Positions 59,201 through 64,000 of a stretch of DNA of 64,000 nucleotides are shown one piece after another. The position numbers were made by a program, and so were the translations under genes. Source of the DNA: Phoronis australis (taxonomy: Eukaryota; Phoronida; Phoronidae); NCBI GenBank assembly GCA_002633005.1, contig NMRA01000087.1, positions 576,701 through 640,700 of the forward strand. Direction: 5' to 3'. The notes under the pieces are model-generated. The model saw only the letters and a list, made by a program, of their open reading frames with translations. It made no database searches and was not told the DNA's origin. Every line of letters starts with the position of its first letter. Positions within the stretch are counted from its first letter, which is position 1.

Positions 59201-62200
59201 GATCTAGTTAGGTGTTATTCAGAATTTAAATTTTTGTCAACTCAGTTAAAGTTTTCAGGAAATGATGGTTTTATTCAAGATTTTTTTGAATGTTTTGACT
59301 TTGTTGAATGAGCAAAAAATAGATTTATCATTTCACAACATTACAGCATTGTGTTATGCTGGTCTGTACTTGCTTGTAGGACGTGCCACTGTTTGGAGGT
59401 ATTATCTCTGACTTGTTCCCTGGCAAAGAACTGCCTAAGCCTGACCTGGCCGTGTTCCTAGATGCTGTGCGCTCTAACATCACCAAGAAACAATTACAGC
59501 CAGTGCCGTGGTTTATCGACAAGATCATACAGGTTTGTGTTCTCACCTTGTAGTTTGCGAATAACATCGTATGGCTGCAACTGTCATTAGTCTTAATGTA
59601 TGGAGTTCTAAGGAGTGACTGGTGTATTCTGTCTTAAGTTTGCACTTGTTTCAAATAGTTAAACTCGCGTAAGTCGGTCATGCATAATCCGTACATGCAT
59701 AAGTGAGACACGCATATGTCAGATTTTTGTTTATAACTTGGACAAAGCTGCAATTGATAATACTGCTCTAGTTCATACTCTAAGTCAGCTGGATCCAACT
59801 TAAGCAAATTTTTCTGTGATTCCATTGTAGTTAATTGTTGAGTGTTCTGATCGCAGTACTTTGAAAAGTAGTATCAGCTGCTGTTAAAAGTAATGGCGAG
59901 TTGCCAAGAGTCTAATTTACTCTTCTTGGTAGCGGTCCCTACAAGGATTATTGGTAGTTAATTGTGGGATTAGCATTGCTTAAAGTAACACGTGTTTCCT
60001 TGGTGACAGGTGTATGAGATGATGTTGGTGCGACATGGCTTTATGGTGGTGGGTGATCCGATGGGTGGCAAGACATGCTCCTGGCAAGTACTGGCTGACT
60101 CCCTGGGTGACCTGGAGAGGGCAGGACTGATGGGTGAGCATAAAGTACAATACCGGATCATCAACCCCAAGTCGATCACCATGGGGCAGCTGTACGGCTG
60201 CTTTGACCCAGTCTCCCATGAGTGGAGTGATGGGGTACTGGCCAACACATTCAGGGACTACGCGTCTAACCCAAATGATGATCGCAAATGGATTCTCTTT
60301 GATGGCCCTGTGGACGCCGTATGGATTGAGAATATGAACACTGTGCTGGATGACAACAAGAAGGTAATTCATTTGACTTTTAATACGAATTTTTTGCTGA
60401 AATTATCTTTCATTCATGTTATCCACATTCAAAAATTAAAAAAATTACATGTCCCTTTGTGTTGGGATATAATTTAAAATTGTCATTTCATTGCAAAACT
60501 GAGTGTTTGAGGTTGAATTTTACAGGCTTATTTCACTGTAAAGTAAATAAACCAATGCAAATCTGGAATACTTTAAGTAAGCTCCAAAAGTAAAGGGCAT
60601 GTTTATAATTTATTGAATAGCATTATTTAACATTATTTTGTCATTGTTGTATTTCTTTATCTAAATTGAAATTTGTTATTCCACATTTTCTTATATTTTA
60701 AAATAGGATTTTCAAAATTCCTTTTTCATAACACAACACATCAAGATCCTTGAATGTCAGAATATTTTTTGTCACGCGTTTACAGATATCTTTTACTCTC
60801 TTTTGTTGAAGATTCCTAATCTGATAACAAGTTGTGTCTGAATCAAATTGCTTGATTAATATTGTTCTTCAAAATACTCATCAATGCATTGATAGAGAAC
60901 ATACCTAACATTTCCATTTATTTTCAGCTCTGTTTGATGAGTGGAGAGATCATCCAAATGTCTAACACAATGAACCTCATCTTTGAACCCGCCGACCTTG
61001 AGCAGGCCTCTCCAGCCACGGTCAGCCGTTGCGGCATGATCTACTTCGAGCCACACCAACTCGGCTGGCGCCCTCTCAAGGACTCATACCTCATGTACGG
61101 CTTACCAAAGAACCTCAACGATGAACAGAAGGATTATGTGAATGACCTGATGGAATGGCTGCTGGACCCCTGCTTCTACTTTATCACACACGATTGTAAG
61201 ATGATGGTTCAAACATCAGAGCTCCATCTGGCCCACTCACTCATGGTTATGTATACGTGTCTCATGGATGAGATTAGTATGTCTGGTGAAGACGGACATG
61301 AAACTATGAGTGGCCAACAGGTATGTGTGAGGTGGGGCACTTTGTCAGTTGGAGTTGTAGTTATGCAATTCTAGTACATAGAATGTTTTGTTGCTTGTAA
61401 AAATCAACTTGAGAATTCCTGAGTGCATGAGAGAGATGGTTGACAAACAGTTGATAGATGACATCTATCATGAATGCTAATGGTTAGCACTCAACTAATA
61501 CAATATGACACATAAAATGGGTGCAACCGTGTAGATACTGTAATAAAAATTTAACGTATTTTAAATAAAAATTAATCACAGTGAAATATTTTTATTCAGA
61601 CGAACTGTATCTTGTTTTTGATGATGTCTTTTTCATCTCTCGTAATGTGCGGTGTCTTGCACTAAATGTCTCTTAAACATCACATACTACACACATCATT
61701 CATCTGCTGGGGTTCTTAGTTTAGGAAGACAGTGCAATACTATGTTCATTATTGTGTTATGAATTCATAATAAATAATCTATGTTTCTCAAGATTATGGA
61801 ACTTGTTTCCAAAGTTTATTGTATCTAGTTTCTAATACATTTCTCCTTGTTTTCCTTTGAGGAATTCTGTTCTCACATTTTTTATTTCATTCTGAGACAA
61901 GATGTGCACTCATTAATTTCAGATCATCTTATGGCTACAAGGCCTCTTTCTGTTCTGTTTGACTTGGACCGTTGGAGGCATCCTGACAGGGGATAGCAGA
62001 AAGAAGTTTGACGTCTTCTTTAGGAACATCATCAGCGGCCTTGATGATGACAATCCCAAGCCAAAGAGTATCAAAATCACTAAGGTATTAATTTTATTAT
62101 TTATTGTTATAAATACCTGTAAAAAGACCACTAAGGTAGATGAACTGTTGGATTCAACCAGTATTTACATGGTGGTTATAATCAGTCAGAATTCATGGGG

Positions 62201-63576
62201 ACATCTAAAACTGGGGGAGTTTATGGGCCCCTTTTACAATTGTTTACGTTTCAATGCAAAAAGTTGTAATTTTGGAAGAACAATTCTAATCTAAAAGACA
62301 GAATTTTATAATGCAATCAGAATCCACAGCAACTGTCAAACCCGTATAAACAAAAAATATAGTTTTACATCTTGTTATTCAGCTAACCCAAAGCTTGTAC
62401 CGTCTATAACGTTTTTATTGAAACACGCAGCACACTTGAAGAAAAAATGACACAGCATTGTTCAGTTCAATTGATTACCTTGTTCCTCTGTAGAGTAACT
62501 CATTCCCTGAGCGTAACACCATCTACGACTACTCATTTGAGAAGAAGGCCAGTGGTCAGTGGATGGACTGGATGGACACTATTGACAAGGCCCTCAATGC
62601 CATACCCAAAGATGCCAAGGTACATTGTTTGACAATCTGATCTGATAAATTATTGCAACTGTAGGTTACATACCATTGCATTTACTAGCAAATGCAAGAT
62701 GGTCAGCCAATACACAGTTAAGAGCTGGATCTTATAGCATTTTATAAAGTCTGATTATTGTTAAATGTGGCCTTAATCCATATCTTGAAAACTTGCAATA
62801 ACCTCGTTACCTTTCACAGCCCAGTGAGTTGATCATCCAGACATCGGATACGGCAAGACAGAGGTTCTTCCTTGATCTGTTCCTCACCCATGAGAAGCCT
62901 CTCCTGTTGGTGGGTCCCACTGGTACGGGCAAGTCAGCCATTACCAACAGTTACCTGGTGCACCTTCCCAAGGAGAAGTAAGTCTGAAATAGAGTCCTGT
63001 AGGGGTTAGTTGTTATTTGCAAAATGTCATTGGTTGCCAGGCATTCATTGAAATCAGTGCTGCTGACTTTATCAGTTAAATACTCTTAAAATACTTTAGC
63101 TCAGCTTGTAAAACATTGGACTGTGACCACTGAGATTGTGAGTTTGAATTCGTTGTTGGGCACATTAAGTCATGAATATTTCCAATATTATCATTTTCAG
63201 AGAATGATCATAATTTTTGCCTTGTAGTGGGTGAATTTTCTCCTGACCAGTTACACATTCTTCTTGAGAATCAGTCCCACTGTTAATCTTAACCTCAAAA
63301 CCTATCTTCAGGTACATACCTAATTGTATCAACTTCTCGGCGCGCACCTCCGCCAACCAGACCCAGGACATCGTCATGTCTAAGCTGGATCGTCGTCGCA
63401 AGGGCGTGTTTGGACCACCCATGGGCAAGCATTGTGTGGTCTTTGTTGATGACCTTAACATGCCAGCCAAGGAGAAGTACGGCGCTCAACCACCCATTGA
63501 GCTGTTACGCCAGTGGATCGACCACGGACACTGGTATGACAAAAAAGACACATCGAAACTGTTCCTCAGTGATGTG
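35622..63576 (+). CDS. DNAH7: Axonemal dynein heavy chain, DNAH7-type, 5' half (gene continues past right edge)
   Basis: ATP-driven minus-end-directed microtubule motor of the single-headed inner dynein arms in cilia and flagella. I joined 34 coding exons by GT-AG sites with continuous phase: 35622-35642, 37982-38083, 38661-38835, 40311-40431, 41107-41251, 41991-42180, 42689-42884, 43279-43404, 43930-44125, 44861-45040, 45313-45449, 45942-46047, 47581-47759, 48128-48221, 48856-48946, 49322-49512, 50494-50725, 51200-51411, 52078-52284, 52775-52945, 53796-54260, 54636-54842, 55072-55186, 56036-56234, 56779-57178, 57610-57701, 58717-58918, 59380-59532, 60010-60363, 60928-61320, 61923-62084, 62494-62619, 62820-62977, 63312-63576. 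The total is 6363 nt or 2121 codons, roughly half of the usual length of about 4000. P-loops are GPAGTGKT (residues 1369-1376, AAA1), GDPMGGKT (1650-1657, AAA2) and GPTGTGKS (2012-2019, AAA3). Stretches such as [23 protein letters not shown] and [14 protein letters not shown] match DNAH7 as I recall it more closely than other heavy chains; DNAH3 and DNAH12 are the alternatives. The very first exon is the least certain. Confidence 0.95.
35643..37981 (+). other. First intron of the dynein model
   Basis: 2.3 kb without recognised coding sequence if exon 1 is right, otherwise upstream DNA. It contains a (CA)n at 36797-36812. A minus-strand ORF of 100 codons (37253-37555) has no domain and no splice support. 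Confidence 0.4.
41991..49512 (+). CDS. DNAH7: DNAH7-like stem / cargo-binding tail (exons 6-16, about residues 189-750)
   Basis: These eleven exons encode the heavy-chain stem that mediates docking and subunit assembly in the axoneme. The reading starts [14 protein letters not shown] and continues through [40 protein letters not shown] and [19 protein letters not shown]. It ends in a charged heptad-like stretch ([20 protein letters not shown]) that looks coiled-coil. Splice sites are all canonical; the 47759 donor (gtttgt) is weaker than its neighbours. Introns of 0.3-1.5 kb separate the exons, and two of them carry minisatellites. No in-frame stop or frameshift is seen. Confidence 0.93.
42237..42350. 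repeat. 14-bp minisatellite in a dynein intron
   Basis: About eight copies of ATGGTGTCGGTGGC and its variant ATGGTGTCGGTGCC, 57 bp after the donor of the exon ending at 42180. Confidence 0.9.
44196..44347. repeat. 24-bp minisatellite in a dynein intron
   Basis: Six full copies of CTGCATGGTGTTCAAGTGAG followed by GATA, with a CTACATGG variant in the fourth and sixth, plus a partial copy. The array is nearly perfect, hence recent. Confidence 0.95.
50054..50110 (+). CDS. Candidate 57-nt cassette exon of the dynein gene (19 codons)
   Basis: Between the exons ending at 49512 and starting at 50494 lies a 57-nt in-frame segment preceded by an acceptor-like cttaag and followed by a strong gtaagt donor. 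It reads [19 protein letters not shown]. Its end (ETFRKKE then I) echoes the end of the upstream exon (VESFRKKE) and the start of the downstream one (I). It is phase 0 on both sides, so inclusion would add 19 residues to the charged stem segment without a frameshift. The main reading (FRKKE joined to IMSQDEMK) does not need it and agrees with the family. It could be an alternative exon, an old tandem exon duplication or a decayed pseudo-exon. Confidence 0.4.
50494..55186 (+). CDS. DNAH7: DNAH7-like linker region (exons 17-23, about residues 751-1286)
   Basis: Exons 50494-50725, 51200-51411, 52078-52284, 52775-52945, 53796-54260, 54636-54842 and 55072-55186 encode the linker, the lever element that swings across the AAA ring during the power stroke. 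The 465-nt exon at 53796 is the longest in the window. It contains the highly conserved block [20 protein letters not shown] and the segment [21 protein letters not shown]. It is followed by [14 protein letters not shown] and LTVIDVHARDVV (the last spans the splice to 56036). Five of the seven exons are whole numbers of codons or complete the split codon before them. No disruption is seen. Confidence 0.96.
51597..51850. mobile_element. Inverted pair of Penelope-like terminal repeats in a dynein intron
   Basis: The left arm 51605-51725 and right arm 51745-51845 are inverted copies (CTTCAGGTGTGCAGC against GCTGCACACCTGAAG; GTAAACTTCGTTGAAA near the outer end). They match the termini of the 5545-7000 element but have only about 20 bp between them and no coding region. 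They lie in the intron 51412-52077 and do not affect the coding sequence. Confidence 0.7.
53023..53346. mobile_element. Retrotransposed foldback element with 11-bp target duplication in a dynein intron
   Basis: CTTGGATAAAT occurs at 53012-53022 and 53347-53357, bracketing the element as a target-site duplication. Inside, 18 bp are perfectly inverted (TTAAAAACCGGACGATCG at 53048-53065 and its complement at 53329-53346), and similarity extends to about 40 bp (CACAAATAAAA). The minus strand contains CCTGATGATGTC, a short loop, then GACAAAACG, resembling the terminal motif of Penelope-like elements and a degraded hammerhead core. There is no reading frame. The odd duplication length fits target-primed insertion, not cut-and-paste. 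Confidence 0.65.
56036..58918 (+). CDS. DNAH7: DNAH7-like AAA1 catalytic module (exons 24-27)
   Basis: AAA1 is the main ATP-hydrolysing site of dynein. Exon 56036-56234 carries [20 protein letters not shown], the family-typical lead-in. Exon 56779-57178 carries the Walker A motif GPAGTGKT at 56825-56848 (residues 1369-1376), the Walker B block WACFDEFNR (about residues 1417-1425) and the sensor-like [11 protein letters not shown]. Exon 57610-57701 encodes [20 protein letters not shown]. Exon 58717-58918 encodes the conserved [20 protein letters not shown]. All catalytic residues expected for an active AAA1 are present. The intron between 57701 and 58717 holds a 32-bp minisatellite. Confidence 0.97.
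57864..58088. repeat. 32-bp minisatellite in a dynein intron
   Basis: Seven copies of AGTCATTAATACAATAAGGT followed by GTAGTCCAGTTT. They differ at one or two bases (GGTGT or GGGGT); the first has one extra A. Confidence 0.95.
58263..58289. repeat. (CA)n microsatellite in a dynein intron
   Basis: Short CA/CACT run. A similar short (CA)n lies at 36797-36812 in the first intron. Confidence 0.8.
59380..62084 (+). CDS. DNAH7: DNAH7-like AAA2 module (exons 28-31)
   Basis: Exons 59380-59532, 60010-60363, 60928-61320 and 61923-62084 encode AAA2. The P-loop is GDPMGGKT at 60052-60075 (residues 1650-1657), with a Walker B-like [18 protein letters not shown] and the strongly conserved [21 protein letters not shown]. 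In dyneins AAA2 binds nucleotide structurally and is thought not to turn it over. The exon ending at 61320 carries the family-variable loop [14 protein letters not shown] before [18 protein letters not shown]. Every exon here is an exact number of codons. Confidence 0.97.
62494..63576 (+). CDS. DNAH7: DNAH7-like start of AAA3 (exons 32-34), truncated by window edge
   Basis: Exons 62494-62619, 62820-62977 and 63312-63576 encode AAA3 up to its Walker B. The P-loop is GPTGTGKS at 62913-62936 (residues 2012-2019). It is followed by [20 protein letters not shown] and the Walker B segment [13 protein letters not shown], then [21 protein letters not shown] good gtaggt donor closes the exon at 63576. 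I see no next exon with the expected GPPGGGR-type continuation in the last 420 bases, so the window appears to end inside an intron. AAA4, the stalk, AAA5-6 and the C-terminal domain are missing from the window. Confidence 0.96.
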
Positions 63577-64000
63577 GTAGGTATTGTAGGCTATTAAATG
63601 TTATACTTTCGTAAGAGTTACCAAAACTTAATTAGATTTATTTCCTAGCCAATGAAAAGCCAGTATATTTGGTATTTTTAATTTAGAGAAGTGTTTTAGT
63701 TATAAATGGGACCTAAGGATTTTAGCCTATTGTAGCCAGTACTTTTGAGTAATCCTTATTATTGTTAAATCCCATTAGTACATTATCAACTATGCCTTGA
63801 TTCACCAAAATCATTACCAGTGGGGAATTCATTACACACTGTCATTGGCCGATTGAAAACTTGATGACATCTCAACATCGAAGTTTTCGAGGTTAGTCGG
63901 TGAATGACCAGATCTAAAGTTCCTGGTGTTATGACGTGACATAACATTTGCAGTGCTACTGTGATTCACATGAAGGCGCTGGCTGCGAAGGAACGTACTG

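Noticed and set aside
63955-64000. Next dynein exon at the right edge
   Set aside because: After a cag acceptor-like site the frames do not give the expected AAA3 continuation, so I treat it as intron.

Overview
This is animal nuclear DNA, most likely from an aquatic invertebrate with motile cilia. The evidence is a long GT-AG intron-split axonemal dynein gene, an intronless rhodopsin-family GPCR, secreted cysteine-rich proteins, Penelope-type retroelement remains, tRNA-like SINEs and abundant simple repeats. A run of N at 30133-30155 shows it comes from a scaffolded assembly. The species cannot be named from the sequence.

The left half (1-35.6 kb) is repeat-rich and gene-poor. Its genes are all on the minus strand. 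Three copies of a small secreted protein family are present: a disrupted copy (1204-4115), a divergent intact copy (23086-23772) and an intact copy (29277-29846). Each carries a signal peptide and three four-cysteine modules resembling half of a von Willebrand factor C (VWC) domain, joined by Thr/Pro-rich linkers. The first copy is split by a 2.36-kb insertion flanked by TTAA with short terminal inverted repeats. The 29-kb copy supplies the empty-site comparison. A class A GPCR of 330 residues lies at 8021-9013. A foldback Penelope-like element with a recognisable GIY-YIG endonuclease domain fills 5545-7000. The rest is a mosaic of dispersed repeats, MITE-like elements, two tRNA-like SINE families, a segmental duplication (13.6-15.7 kb against 27.5-28.7 kb) and microsatellites.

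The right half (35.6 kb to the edge) is the 5' half of one plus-strand gene, an ortholog of the inner-arm axonemal dynein heavy chain DNAH7. I could join 34 coding exons, all GT-AG with consistent phase, into 2121 codons. They cover a species-variable N-terminal tail, the stem, the linker, AAA1, AAA2 and the start of AAA3. The gene runs off the right edge. Its introns hold three minisatellites, an inverted pair of Penelope-like termini, a retrotransposed foldback element with an 11-bp target duplication, and a possible 57-nt in-frame cassette exon that echoes the end of the preceding exon.

No operon-like or defence-type system is present. The least described items are the small secreted trimodular protein family and the candidate alternative dynein exon.
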